A stretch of 64,000 nucleotides of DNA, from the NCBI GenBank assembly GCA_030535455.1, contig JAUNJY010000002.1:124001-188000 (forward strand), written 5' to 3'. The notes below the pieces were generated by a model. It saw nothing but the letters and a program-made list of their open reading frames with translations. It made no database searches and had not been told where the DNA came from. Shown in pieces: positions 18,134-26,856 of the stretch. Made by a program: the position numbers and the translations under genes. How positions within the stretch are numbered: the first letter of the stretch is position 1; every line of letters begins with the position of its first letter. This stretch comes from a bacterium. Its GTDB lineage: Bacteria > Bacillota > Clostridia > Lachnospirales > Lachnospiraceae.

Positions 18134-19996
18134 TTACGCTTCTTTTTTCACATACGTTGGTACTACTTCAGCTACTAAATCTTTAATTTCATTACAATCT
18201 CTATAGCAAGCTTCATAAAGTCTTTCCAAGTCTTTTTCAAACTTGATTTCATCAAATTCAATCGGTCTTCCTATATGAATTAATGAATTCTCTGTATCCT
18301 TAAGCCCTTCTTCCTTCATAAGCAGCTCTTCATATAATTTCTCACCAGGTCTTAATCCTGAATATTCAATCTTCATATCCACATCAGGTGTATATCCCGA
18401 TAATCGAATTAGGTTTTTTGCAAGGTCTGCAATCTTTACAGGCTCTCCCATATCCAAAATAAAGATTTCTCCACCTTTCGCATACGCTCCTGCCTGAAGA
18501 ACTAAAGAAACCGCTTCTGGAATAGTCATAAAGTAGCGAATAATGTCCGGATGGGTTACAGTAACTGGACCGCCTGTTTCAATCTGCTTTTTAAATAGTG
18601 GGATTACACTTCCGTTGCTTCCAAGTACATTACCAAATCGTACGGCAACAAATTCTGTCTTGCTTTTCTTATTAAAGTTTTGAACAACCATTTCACATAA
18701 ACGTTTGGATGCTCCCATAACATTGGTAGGATTTACTGCCTTATCCGTTGAGATAAGTACAAATCGTTCTACGCCATATTTATCTGCTGCTGTGGCAGTC
18801 TTATAAGTACCAAATACATTATTTTTAATTGCCTCATTTGGACTATCTTCCATTAATGGCACATGTTTATGTGCTGCAGCATGATATACAATTTGTGGGC
18901 GATATTCTTCAAATATTTTATTAATTCTATGTGTATTTCTTACAGACGCAATTAACGTAACCAGATTTAACTCCGGATACTTTCTTTTTAATTCCTGCTG
19001 AATATCATAGGCATTATTTTCGTAGATATCCACTATAACTAATTGTTTTGGCTGATAAGATGCAATCTGTCTGCAAAGCTCACTTCCTATAGATCCACCG
19101 CCTCCGGTTACCATAATGGTCTTGTCTTTCACATATCCCATAATATCATCCAAATTAACATGAATTGAATCACGCCCTAACAAATCTTCTATTTGTACTT
19201 TACGTAGTTTTTCAACATTAACTTCTCCACGTATAAGCTGATAAATACCAGGTAATATCTGTACCTCACAATTAGTCAGTTGACAAATTTGAAGAATATC
19301 CCGTCTTTGTTCTACACTAGCACTTGGTAATGCTACTACTATTTTCTCAATTTCATACTTTTCAACACATTCAATTATACAGTCCCTATCACCTACAATA
19401 GGAACTCCATTTATGTATCTACCATGTTTATTATGATTGTCATCAATAACACAGCATACTTCTGCATTCAACTGCTCACTCGTTCTAAATTCCTTTATAA
19501 TTACCTGCCCTGCTCGACCTGCTCCAATTACCATAATCCGTTTTGCTGGTAATGACTTATCTTTTGTAAGCATTCGTCTTATAAATCGAAGTCCTCGATA
19601 AGCAAATCTCACACCAATAACTCCAAATAACATCAACAAATAGTCAAGGAAATAATAACTTCTTGGCATCCTTAGTCCAAGTAGTTTCATTATGATCAGA
19701 TGTGTTCCGCATCCTACTGTAACAGCTCCAGCTATATGGCTTGCTTCTTGTAAACTTGCAAATCTCCATACACTATGGTATAGCTTAAATAGTTTAAATA
19801 CTACTACAGTAATTAAGGTATACACCACACATATTTTCGAATAATTATCCAAGTACTCTTGTGGAATATGAGTAAATGCAAAATCGAATCTTACAAGTAA
19901 TGCTAAAATTGATGCAATATTTATTATCACTACATCAATAAATAGCAACAATAACGCGCGACTTCTTCTTTGCCATTCACTATTCATACACTTCAT
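18134..19996 (-). CDS. Membrane-bound NDP-sugar 4,6-dehydratase (PglF/CapD/WbpM family)
   Basis: 620 residues. About four transmembrane helices span 12-135, followed by a first Rossmann domain (IMVIGAGRAGQ at about 154-164) and the catalytic SDR domain starting at VTGGGGSIGSEL (296-307). STDKAVNPTNVMGASKR (416-432) has Met in place of the usual catalytic Tyr and keeps the Lys, which is normal for this family. It dehydrates UDP-GlcNAc to the 4-keto-6-deoxy sugar used by the following aminotransferase. Length and domain order are as in PglF and WbpM. AGGAG lies 11 nt before the ATG. Confidence 0.95.
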   Translation of the reverse strand: MKCMNSEWQRRSRALLLLFIDVVIINIASILALLVRFDFAFTHIPQEYLDNYSKICVVYTLITVVVFKLFKLYHSVWRFASLQEASHIAGAVTVGCGTHLIIMKLLGLRMPRSYYFLDYLLMLFGVIGVRFAYRGLRFIRRMLTKDKSLPAKRIMVIGAGRAGQVIIKEFRTSEQLNAEVCCVIDDNHNKHGRYINGVPIVGDRDCIIECVEKYEIEKIVVALPSASVEQRRDILQICQLTNCEVQILPGIYQLIRGEVNVEKLRKVQIEDLLGRDSIHVNLDDIMGYVKDKTIMVTGGGGSIGSELCRQIASYQPKQLVIVDIYENNAYDIQQELKRKYPELNLVTLIASVRNTHRINKIFEEYRPQIVYHAAAHKHVPLMEDSPNEAIKNNVFGTYKTATAADKYGVERFVLISTDKAVNPTNVMGASKRLCEMVVQNFNKKSKTEFVAVRFGNVLGSNGSVIPLFKKQIETGGPVTVTHPDIIRYFMTIPEAVSLVLQAGAYAKGGEIFILDMGEPVKIADLAKNLIRLSGYTPDVDMKIEYSGLRPGEKLYEELLMKEEGLKDTENSLIHIGRPIEFDEIKFEKDLERLYEACYRDCNEIKDLVAEVVPTYVKKEA

Positions 19997-20071
19997 TTTC
20001 TTCTCGCTCCTCTTACATCCATTACCTCTAAATTCATGATTTTAGTGCTAAAAAAAATTGTTTATTTCACA

Positions 20072-20779
20072 CTACTTTCCATAATACTCTTTATAGTACC
20101 CTTGATAATAACGATTATAATAACCACCAGTTCCTGGCTGTACCTTATTTAGGATCACCCCTAGGATACGAACTCCTGTCATTTCCAACTGTTTCTTTAT
20201 ATTCTGTAAAAATTTATAACTGTTTTTATTACTTTCTGCCAAAAGAATTGCTCCATCACATAATGGTGCAATAACTGCAGTGTCAATTACCGAGCCTAAT
20301 GGTGGGGAATCAACTAATACGACGTCATAGTTTTCTCTTCCGTACTTGATCATTTCTTTAAAATAATGGTTATCTAATAATTCCGTAGGACTTGGTGTGG
20401 TTCTTCCAGCAAATGCAATATGGAAGTTCTCCACGTTAGTCTCGAAGATAATCTCATGCATATCTGCCTGACCGGTAAGATAATGTGACATTCCTGGAAG
20501 GTTTTTTCCCATTCTGTCCTCATGTTTTGCATGGTGACGTCCAACTAGTACTGATTTTCTTAAATCGCAGTCAATTACTAACACCTTTTTATGATCCTCT
20601 GCCAGTGATCTTGCAAGGCCAATTACTGTACTAGACTTTCCTTCATCTGGTGTACAGCTTGTCATTACGATAACTTTTAAGTCGGGACCACAAAAACTTA
20701 AATTAGTTCGAAGAGAATTAAAGGCTTCCTTTTTTGCATAACTAAACTTCTCTAATTTTCCAAACTGAATCTTTTGCAT
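20072..20779 (-). CDS. cpsD: Bacterial tyrosine kinase CpsD/EpsB
   Basis: A 235-residue BY-kinase that phosphorylates itself and regulates chain length and export together with the CpsC-type adaptor. Walker A is CTPDEGKSS (42-50), the second Walker motif VLVIDCDLRK (66-75), and Walker B VVLVDSPP. The C-terminus holds a dense Tyr cluster (YYNRYYQGYYKEYYGK), the autophosphorylation tail. It starts 3 bp after the CpsC gene stop, and the phosphatase CpsB is the first gene of the transcript, so the usual phosphatase-adaptor-kinase triad is complete. Confidence 0.96.
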   Translation of the reverse strand: MQKIQFGKLEKFSYAKKEAFNSLRTNLSFCGPDLKVIVMTSCTPDEGKSSTVIGLARSLAEDHKKVLVIDCDLRKSVLVGRHHAKHEDRMGKNLPGMSHYLTGQADMHEIIFETNVENFHIAFAGRTTPSPTELLDNHYFKEMIKYGRENYDVVLVDSPPLGSVIDTAVIAPLCDGAILLAESNKNSYKFLQNIKKQLEMTGVRILGVILNKVQPGTGGYYNRYYQGYYKEYYGK

Positions 20780-20782
20780 CTC

Positions 20783-21523
20783 TTACACCTCTCTTCTTCT
20801 ATATATGGATTTTTTTTTGAATTTTTTATTAGCTCCATCTACTTTATTTTTATCATCTGGAATCATAGCAAGGGTATTAAGTCCAAGGTAACGTTCCACA
20901 TCTTCTGGAGTTTTTACAGTATCATCTAACACGTGGATTAAAATGATTACTCCACTTGAAAGAAATAATCCAAGTACTACAGCAATCAATACATTTTTAA
21001 CATTGTTTGGTGATACTTTTTCACCGGAGGACACTGCACTTTGCACAACGCTTGGTTTTTCTGTATTCATAATGGAGGAGATAGTTTTCTGAGCTACTTT
21101 TACAATATCGTTGGCAATTTTCTCTGCTTGATACGCATCTGTATATGTCACTGTAATATTTAAGATACGCGTATCTGTTGGATTTGTTATGGTTACCATT
21201 TTTAACAAGTCTTCATACTTCATATCTAGGTCTAAGTTAGTAATTACTTTTTCTAATACCGGACGGCTTTCAATTAATTCAATATAATCCGCAGTAAGTC
21301 CACTACCCAGATTAAGATCCGAGATACTTAGTTCGTTTTTTTCCTTGGACATCACGTAGATTATTGAAGTACTGGAGTACTTTGGTTTGATTACATAAGT
21401 CGTCAAGGCTGCCATTGCAATCCCGAATATTGCAGTCACTGCAATAATAATCGCTAGTTTACTTTTTAAAACATAAAACAATTCCCTTAAATCAATTTCC
21501 ATTTCATCGTGTTTTGGATTCAT
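20783..21523 (-). CDS. cpsC: Chain-length determinant / kinase adaptor CpsC (Wzz family)
   Basis: 246 residues with one transmembrane helix near residue 24-46 and another at about 183-205, bracketing an extracytoplasmic domain. This is the standard Wzz/CpsC topology. The short cytoplasmic tail ends in KKFKKKSIYRRREV and would contact and activate the CpsD kinase. The family has Pro-rich motifs near the second helix (here EKVSPNNVKNVLIAVVLG). The gene lies between cpsB (19 bp away) and cpsD (3 bp away). Confidence 0.94.
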   Translation of the reverse strand: MNPKHDEMEIDLRELFYVLKSKLAIIIAVTAIFGIAMAALTTYVIKPKYSSTSIIYVMSKEKNELSISDLNLGSGLTADYIELIESRPVLEKVITNLDLDMKYEDLLKMVTITNPTDTRILNITVTYTDAYQAEKIANDIVKVAQKTISSIMNTEKPSVVQSAVSSGEKVSPNNVKNVLIAVVLGLFLSSGVIILIHVLDDTVKTPEDVERYLGLNTLAMIPDDKNKVDGANKKFKKKSIYRRREV

Positions 21524-21542
21524 GTACTTTTATGCCTACTTT

Positions 21543-22274
21543 CTATAAAAATTTATTTTGTAAAAATCGTTCTTGATTATAAATCAGTACTTGATCTACA
21601 GTTTCTTTTGGTAACTTCTTATATAGTTTCTTAACGCATGCTTCCATTCTCGGCGGACGGCTTGTCAAATTGTGACAGTCGCTTCCGATAAAATGAATCA
21701 TATTTTCTTTCATTAGTGCAAGCAGCGTCTTAGATTGTTTATCAAAAAATCCTCCCATAAAGCTTCCACTATTAGCCTGCATATAACAGGACATTTCAAT
21801 TAATTCCTTCATGTGGCTCCTGGATCCAATCAGTGTTCCTACCCGCTCTACATGAGCTATTACGGGATAATATCCAGACTGAATCAACTCTGATATTCCT
21901 TCGTAGATCCGTCTATAGTGTTCATTTGGGTTAAACTCCACCAGTACATATTTGGTATCTGCCAATGGCAGTACCGTTCCGTTTTCCAATTCTTCTACAA
22001 TGCTTTCGCGATAATAGATTTCATTTCCTTGTAATACTTTCATATCTGGTGATATTTGTTTTGCTATCTCATCCACCTGTTTAACCAGATCCCGTCTTTT
22101 CTCTGGATCCTGTTTAGTTCTACCTGGATAATGATGGGACGTTGCTAGAATGGTTCGAACCCCTTCTTCGTATGCTTTCATAAGCATAGCCTTGGTCATT
22201 TCCATATCCTTTGATCCATCATCTACACCAGGCAGAATATGTGTATGAAAATCTAAATATCCATTTACCTGCAT
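21543..22274 (-). CDS. cpsB: Tyrosine-protein phosphatase CpsB/YwqE (PHP fold)
   Basis: A 243-residue metal-dependent PHP-family phosphatase that removes phosphate from the CpsD Tyr tail. Metal ligands are visible in DFHTHILPGVDDGS (residues 8-21), TSHHYPG, VIAHVER and SDCHNL. GAGAGG lies before the ATG. It is the first gene of the polysaccharide operon, about 290 nt downstream of the promoter at 22565-22593, so the transcript begins with a long leader. Confidence 0.95.
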   Translation of the reverse strand: MQVNGYLDFHTHILPGVDDGSKDMEMTKAMLMKAYEEGVRTILATSHHYPGRTKQDPEKRRDLVKQVDEIAKQISPDMKVLQGNEIYYRESIVEELENGTVLPLADTKYVLVEFNPNEHYRRIYEGISELIQSGYYPVIAHVERVGTLIGSRSHMKELIEMSCYMQANSGSFMGGFFDKQSKTLLALMKENMIHFIGSDCHNLTSRPPRMEACVKKLYKKLPKETVDQVLIYNQERFLQNKFL

Positions 22275-22358
22275 TCTACCTCTCCCCTATTTTGATATTT
22301 TTCTAATGTATCAGTTAACGGAAATATTCCCGTCACTTGGTAACTTACTTTTACGCAA

Positions 22359-22463
22359 TTAGACATCATTTGCTTTTGCAGTCACTACTACTGTCCCTGT
22401 TTTCTTACATTTAACAAAGCCTTCAGAACTGCCAAAAACATACTTGCTATATTGCTTTCTCAT
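22359..22463 (-). pseudogene. Short relic resembling the end of a bacterial Ig-like (Big_2) domain
   Basis: Within the leader of the polysaccharide operon a 34-codon frame ends in FVKCKKTGTVVVTAKANDV followed by a stop. Its spacing of KKTGTVTVTAKA-type strands resembles the last strands of group 2 Ig-like domains of surface proteins. In the same frame upstream, coding-like sequence continues (NEAAQTLVQLKTVVNG) but is broken by stops. I read this as a decayed 3' end of a surface-protein gene. It is short, so chance similarity is possible. Confidence 0.35.
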
Positions 22464-22564
22464 TAATTATGTAACTATTTCAGAGTAACCATTTACAACC
22501 GTTTTAAGTTGTACTAGCGTTTGTGCTGCCTCATTTTAGGTTACATTATTCGACAGCCTTATCC

Positions 22565-22593
22565 ATTTTATCGTAGGTACCATAGTTTGTCAA
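22565..22593 (-). promoter_or_regulatory. Consensus sigma-A promoter of the polysaccharide operon
   Basis: On the minus strand TTGACA (22593-22588), a 17-bp spacer, then TAAAAT (22570-22565). It is the only strong promoter between the HAD gene and cpsB, giving a leader of about 280 nt. An inverted repeat (GTTAAAAG/CTTTTAAC, about 22663-22700) upstream may end the HAD transcript. The leader 22275-22560 holds the relic at 22359-22463 and no clear riboswitch. Confidence 0.75.
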
Positions 22594-22745
22594 CATATGA
22601 TATTTTTCCCTTTTTTTCTACTTTTTCCCACAAAAAAGGAAGAAATAGAACTAATTAGATATGTTAAAAGATAATAAGTGTTATTGCATTCCTTTTAACA
22701 ATCTATACGTTCCATTTCTTCCATTTTTTACATTTCTTCCATTAT

Positions 22746-23540
22746 TTACATCTCTACTTTTTCTAACATTGTTTCTAGCACTTCATCTACTGTTACACAT
22801 TCATGTTTTGCATACTGTTTCATATAGTCATTAGAATGAGCCATAATATAACTGTTATCCGTTAGTGTAAGCATGGAGATATCATTTTCATGATCACCAA
22901 AAATCATCACTTCTTCTGGCGTGATGCCTAGATGCTCTAATAAATAACTTACCGCTGTTCCTTTGGAAGAACCTTTTGGTACAAAGTCCAGCCAGCCATT
23001 TCCGGAGTCTGTTGGCAACAGTACGTTTTCATATTTTTCACGAAATCTTTGATTGATTTCCTGTGGCACACGTTCATAGCCTGCCATATACATGCTGATC
23101 TTGATAAAGTCCTCTTCTACCGTATGAATATCCTCTACCAGTGTAATATCATTTTTCACAATATTGGCCATACGATTATAGAAACTTTCTGTCTTCGGCA
23201 TTAAATAAGAAGTTCTTGCTCCCGAAATCAGTGCTTCCGCACCATCAACTGCCAAAATATCCTGTATTAACTCTAGGCTTACTTGTTTTGGCATGGTCTT
23301 TTTGCAGTACTCCTGTTCATTATGTATGATAATGCTTCCATTTTCACAAATGTAATACATATCTTCTCCCACGTAGTCAAATAACCTTCTCATATTGGGA
23401 TACTGTCTTCCACTCGCTGCTGCAAATAAAATTCCTTGTCGTTTTAGCTGCTCAACTTTCTCCAATGTGGATGCATCCAACGACTGATTTCCTCTCTTCA
23501 ATAGAGTACCGTCTAAATCGGTAATAATTAATTTGATCAT
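22746..23540 (-). CDS. Cof-type HAD-superfamily phosphatase
   Basis: A 264-residue cytoplasmic sugar-phosphate-type phosphatase. Motif I is IITDLDGTLL with the two catalytic Asp (8 and 10), followed by the class IIB cap and then KGTAVSYLLEHLGI (motif III Lys) and IFGDHENDISML (motif IV). Length and motif spacing are normal for the Cof/YbiV group. The substrate is not deducible. It has its own promoter (23582-23610) and an AGAGGG ribosome binding site, and is separated from the polysaccharide operon by about 470 bp. Confidence 0.92.
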   Translation of the reverse strand: MIKLIITDLDGTLLKRGNQSLDASTLEKVEQLKRQGILFAAASGRQYPNMRRLFDYVGEDMYYICENGSIIIHNEQEYCKKTMPKQVSLELIQDILAVDGAEALISGARTSYLMPKTESFYNRMANIVKNDITLVEDIHTVEEDFIKISMYMAGYERVPQEINQRFREKYENVLLPTDSGNGWLDFVPKGSSKGTAVSYLLEHLGITPEEVMIFGDHENDISMLTLTDNSYIMAHSNDYMKQYAKHECVTVDEVLETMLEKVEM

Positions 23541-23581
23541 AGTTTATTTCCCTCTTTTGTCATATTTTATCGTACTTCAAA

Positions 23582-23610
23582 ATTATATGAAACTTTCTAA
23601 GTTCTTGCAA
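23582..23610 (-). promoter_or_regulatory. Promoter of the HAD phosphatase gene
   Basis: Minus strand TTGCAA (23610-23605), a 17-bp spacer, then a perfect TATAAT (23587-23582), 42 nt before the ATG. The rest of 23611-23889 carries no gene that I can see. Confidence 0.7.
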
Positions 23611-23889
23611 TGGAAAAGGGAACACGCACCCTGCTCCTCATCTCACTTTTCTAGTATTTTACATTTAATCCTTAAATATTATAAAAAAGTTTCCTATTTA
23701 TAGCAATCAGTTCCTATTTAGGGTAGAGCTTTTTTCCCACATCAACCTGAATTTATCCACCATTTAGCCGGAATCCGGACGGGTCCCCCCTTCGTAGTTG
23801 TTCACTTTATTTACTTTTTTCACCGTTTTTATACTGTTTTATCCACATTATCCCCCAAGTGCTTGTGACATTTTTCTTATGCATGTAAA

Positions 23890-23918
23890 TAATGCCAGAC
23901 CAATATGGTCTGGCATTA
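23890..23918 (-). terminator. Terminator of the lipoprotein gene
   Basis: A perfect 13-bp stem with a 3-nt loop, TAATGCCAGACCA against TGGTCTGGCATTA, 22 bp beyond the stop codon at 23941. On the minus strand it is followed by TTTAC, on the plus strand by CTTTTTG, so it could act in either direction. Confidence 0.8.
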
Positions 23919-23940
23919 CTTTTTGCTATTTTACCATTTT

Positions 23941-26844
23941 TTATTCATCATCGCCACCAATTGCTGCTGTCTCAATAATGAATTTTACAGTTCCATCCAT
24001 GTCATTAGTGATTCCAGAAAAACTATTATATTGCTGTCCGGCTTTTACCGTTGCAATTAATTTATCTTTGATTGTATCGAAGTTTTCGTCTACTGCATCA
24101 GAAATCTTATTAATTGCCTTGTCTTGGAACTCTTTCGTTCCATCAAAAAGATCAGAACTGCCATCTTTCAGTTTTCCTACACCATCTGTCAGATCACTTG
24201 TTCCATTCTTAAGCGTTGAGGTACCAGAGTATAATGCACTGCTTCCGTCTTTTAATGTTGTAGTTCCTGAATATAAGGTGGATGCTCCATCCTCTAATTT
24301 GTTGGTACCGGCATTTAACGTATCGATAGCAATTGCCAAAGCACTAGCCCCTCCTGCAACAGATGCTACTCCATCCGTGTAACTGATTAGTCCTGTCTTT
24401 AATGTACTGCCGCCTGCTGATAACTTGGATAATCCACTATATAACTTATCACTTCCTGTCTTTGCTGAGCTGGCACCATCTTTTAGATTTTTTGTTCCAT
24501 CTTTTAAGTCATTTGCACCTTGTTCAAGTTTTGTTAATCCACTGTTCAAAGTAGAGGTACCACTGCTAAGCTGGCTAATTCCATCTTGCACGCTTTTTGC
24601 TCCGGTTAATAGCTTATCTGTGCCATTATATAGTGTTCCCGTTCCGTCATATAATGTCTTTGTTCCTTCATAAAGGGATTGTGCTCCCGTAGACAGATCT
24701 GCCGTTCCTTTAGAAAGTGCATCGACTCCTTTGGAAAGTGTTTGTGTTCCTTTATACAGTGCCTCAGTTCCTTCATAGAGGGTTTCAGTTCCTTTCGAAA
24801 GCGCTTCTGTCCCTTTGGATTTCAATGCTGCTAATTCCTGCTCCAAGGTTAATCCATTTTCATCTTTTTTATCAAAGTTATCTAATATTTCTTGTAATGT
24901 GCTGATTGCACCATCGATCTGGCCTTCAATATTACCTTTTGCATACCCTTCAATCTGACCTTTGGCATATGTTAGCTCTGCTTTTTTCTCAAGCAGTCCC
25001 TCATATTCTTTGACAGCTTTCTCCTCTGCTAAAGTGGAAGTATCAAAACTCTTAATTTTTTCTTCAACTGCAGCTAAATTAGAAATGACCGTCTGATATT
25101 TGCTGTTATCTGCAAGTGCTGATGCTACTGTTTTCTCCATTGTTTGATCGTCAGATAATGCTTCTTTCTTTTCTGTCAATGTTTTCTTTGATGCATTCAG
25201 GCTGTCCTTTAAGCCAGATACCTTTTTTATCAAGGTATCCATGCTGTCATCCAGCTTTTTAGCGCCGTCATTTACAGCCTTAGCTCCATCATTTACTTCT
25301 TTTGCTCCATCCTCCACTGACTTTGTGCCATCTTTCACTGACTTAGTTCCCTCATTTACTGAGTTAGCCCCATCGCTTACTTCCTTTGCTCCATCTTTCG
25401 CAGACTCTGCTCCAGACTTAGCAGTCTCAACTCCGTCAACAAGAGACTTAGAACCAGCAACTGCTCCTGGATTTTTTTCCGTTCCATCCCCCTTATATCC
25501 TGCGATTAACTTGTCAGCTCCGTCTTTTGCCTCTGATAGGCCTGACTTTAAAGAGGCAGCTCCTTTATCTAATGTTTTAGCTCCGTCTGAAAGCTGATTT
25601 AATCCATTCTTTAACGTACTGCTTCCATCTTTGGCTGTCTTTAGACTCTTAATCAAGGTATCTGCTCCACTCTTTAGCTCATTTGATTTTGAATTTAAAG
25701 TCGTTGCACCGCTATTTAAAGTATCAGAACCTTTATTTAACTCTGCGGCTCCTTTATTTAGGTTCTTTGTTCCATCTAGTAATGTCTTTGCACCATTATT
25801 TAATGTACCTGATCCATCCTTTATTTTCCCCACTGCTTCCAACAAGTCCTCTACACCATTATCTAGTTTAGAACTAGCACTAAATAAAGTATCTACTCCA
25901 TCATTTAAATCACCGGAACCATCCACGATCTTTTGGAAATTGTCTTTCATCTCCGTTACCTTGTCTTTGATATCATCAAAATCATTCAAATCATCTGTAT
26001 TAATGTCATTTAATAGGTCATTTAGGACTACGGATAATGTCATATCGATCGAACAGTCTGTAACGTCTGCCTCGACCTCCACCGAATCTGGAATATCAAT
26101 ATCCTTTGTATAGTCTTCATTAATACCATCAAGCAAGCTTTCCTGAAGGCCTGGCATTGCCAGACCTGCCACGATCATCTTATCACCATCACTAAGTACC
26201 TGCCCATTATCCACCTTAACATTGATAAACTTCTCTGAGTCTAAAATCATGCCTGTCATTACTGCAAATGGAACACTTACCTCTTGCTGTTTTCCATTTA
26301 CATCAACCGTCTGCTTTTGTGTATTCTCATAATCAAAATGGATCTTTAAATGGCCACTCTTGCCTGCCAAATCTTCTGGTGCTATCTGGTTGCCATCCAG
26401 TGTATATGTAATTTTCACATTGACAGGAAGTTCCTTGGTGGTCGTTCCTTGATAATAAATATCGCTTCCGTCCGCAGACCAGTTTAAATTTGTTCCATCA
26501 CTGCTAAATTCCTCTTCTCCTTTGATATTCTTAATGTTTGAAAGGTCACTGACATCTGCAATAGATGCTGCTCCGGTTCCATTTAACAACCAATTGCTTA
26601 CTGTCACATCATTTACTTTGCCAGATGCATCTGCCTTTGCATATACTGTCTCTGTCTTCTCCTCTTTTCCATCTGAACTTCTTACAGTTTTTGTTGTTTC
26701 ATCCGTTTTATTTGTATCATCAGAGACAGCCGTCTTAGAGTCTGTAGTCTCTGATTTTGATGAATTCTGACAAGATGTCAGGCTTCCCACTGCAACTGTG
26801 GTCGCCGTACAAAGTGCAACTACTTTTTTATATTTTCTCCTCAT
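23941..26844 (-). CDS. Heptad-repeat lipoprotein partner of an MMPL transporter
   Basis: 967 residues. A lipoprotein signal (basic start, then VVALCTATTVAVGSLTSC) puts the lipidated Cys at residue 25. An acidic Ser/Thr-rich linker and a folded region to about residue 270 follow. Then come long tracts of xxxLxxG heptads (LSSGTSTLNSGLTKLEQG and the like), some forty units at about 290-540 and 680-900, split by a coiled-coil-like region (about 545-680). No C-terminal anchor is seen; it ends in GGDDE. AGGAGG precedes the ATG. The stop codon of the MMPL gene lies 12 bp upstream. Heptad proteins of the YhgE/Pip type also associate with RND/MMPL permeases. The function is not known; an extracellular scaffold is plausible. 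Confidence 0.85.
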   Translation of the reverse strand: MRRKYKKVVALCTATTVAVGSLTSCQNSSKSETTDSKTAVSDDTNKTDETTKTVRSSDGKEEKTETVYAKADASGKVNDVTVSNWLLNGTGAASIADVSDLSNIKNIKGEEEFSSDGTNLNWSADGSDIYYQGTTTKELPVNVKITYTLDGNQIAPEDLAGKSGHLKIHFDYENTQKQTVDVNGKQQEVSVPFAVMTGMILDSEKFINVKVDNGQVLSDGDKMIVAGLAMPGLQESLLDGINEDYTKDIDIPDSVEVEADVTDCSIDMTLSVVLNDLLNDINTDDLNDFDDIKDKVTEMKDNFQKIVDGSGDLNDGVDTLFSASSKLDNGVEDLLEAVGKIKDGSGTLNNGAKTLLDGTKNLNKGAAELNKGSDTLNSGATTLNSKSNELKSGADTLIKSLKTAKDGSSTLKNGLNQLSDGAKTLDKGAASLKSGLSEAKDGADKLIAGYKGDGTEKNPGAVAGSKSLVDGVETAKSGAESAKDGAKEVSDGANSVNEGTKSVKDGTKSVEDGAKEVNDGAKAVNDGAKKLDDSMDTLIKKVSGLKDSLNASKKTLTEKKEALSDDQTMEKTVASALADNSKYQTVISNLAAVEEKIKSFDTSTLAEEKAVKEYEGLLEKKAELTYAKGQIEGYAKGNIEGQIDGAISTLQEILDNFDKKDENGLTLEQELAALKSKGTEALSKGTETLYEGTEALYKGTQTLSKGVDALSKGTADLSTGAQSLYEGTKTLYDGTGTLYNGTDKLLTGAKSVQDGISQLSSGTSTLNSGLTKLEQGANDLKDGTKNLKDGASSAKTGSDKLYSGLSKLSAGGSTLKTGLISYTDGVASVAGGASALAIAIDTLNAGTNKLEDGASTLYSGTTTLKDGSSALYSGTSTLKNGTSDLTDGVGKLKDGSSDLFDGTKEFQDKAINKISDAVDENFDTIKDKLIATVKAGQQYNSFSGITNDMDGTVKFIIETAAIGGDDE

Positions 26845-26856
26845 AATTAATTCCTC

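Noticed and set aside
24100-25900. Regularly spaced repeats that might be a CRISPR or tandem-repeat array
   Set aside because: The period follows the seven-residue protein heptad and the units vary; no constant repeat-spacer pattern exists.
23798-26770. Several plus-strand frames rich in Pro/Ser/Phe opposite the lipoprotein gene
   Set aside because: They are complements of the heptad-repeat codons; none has a ribosome binding site.
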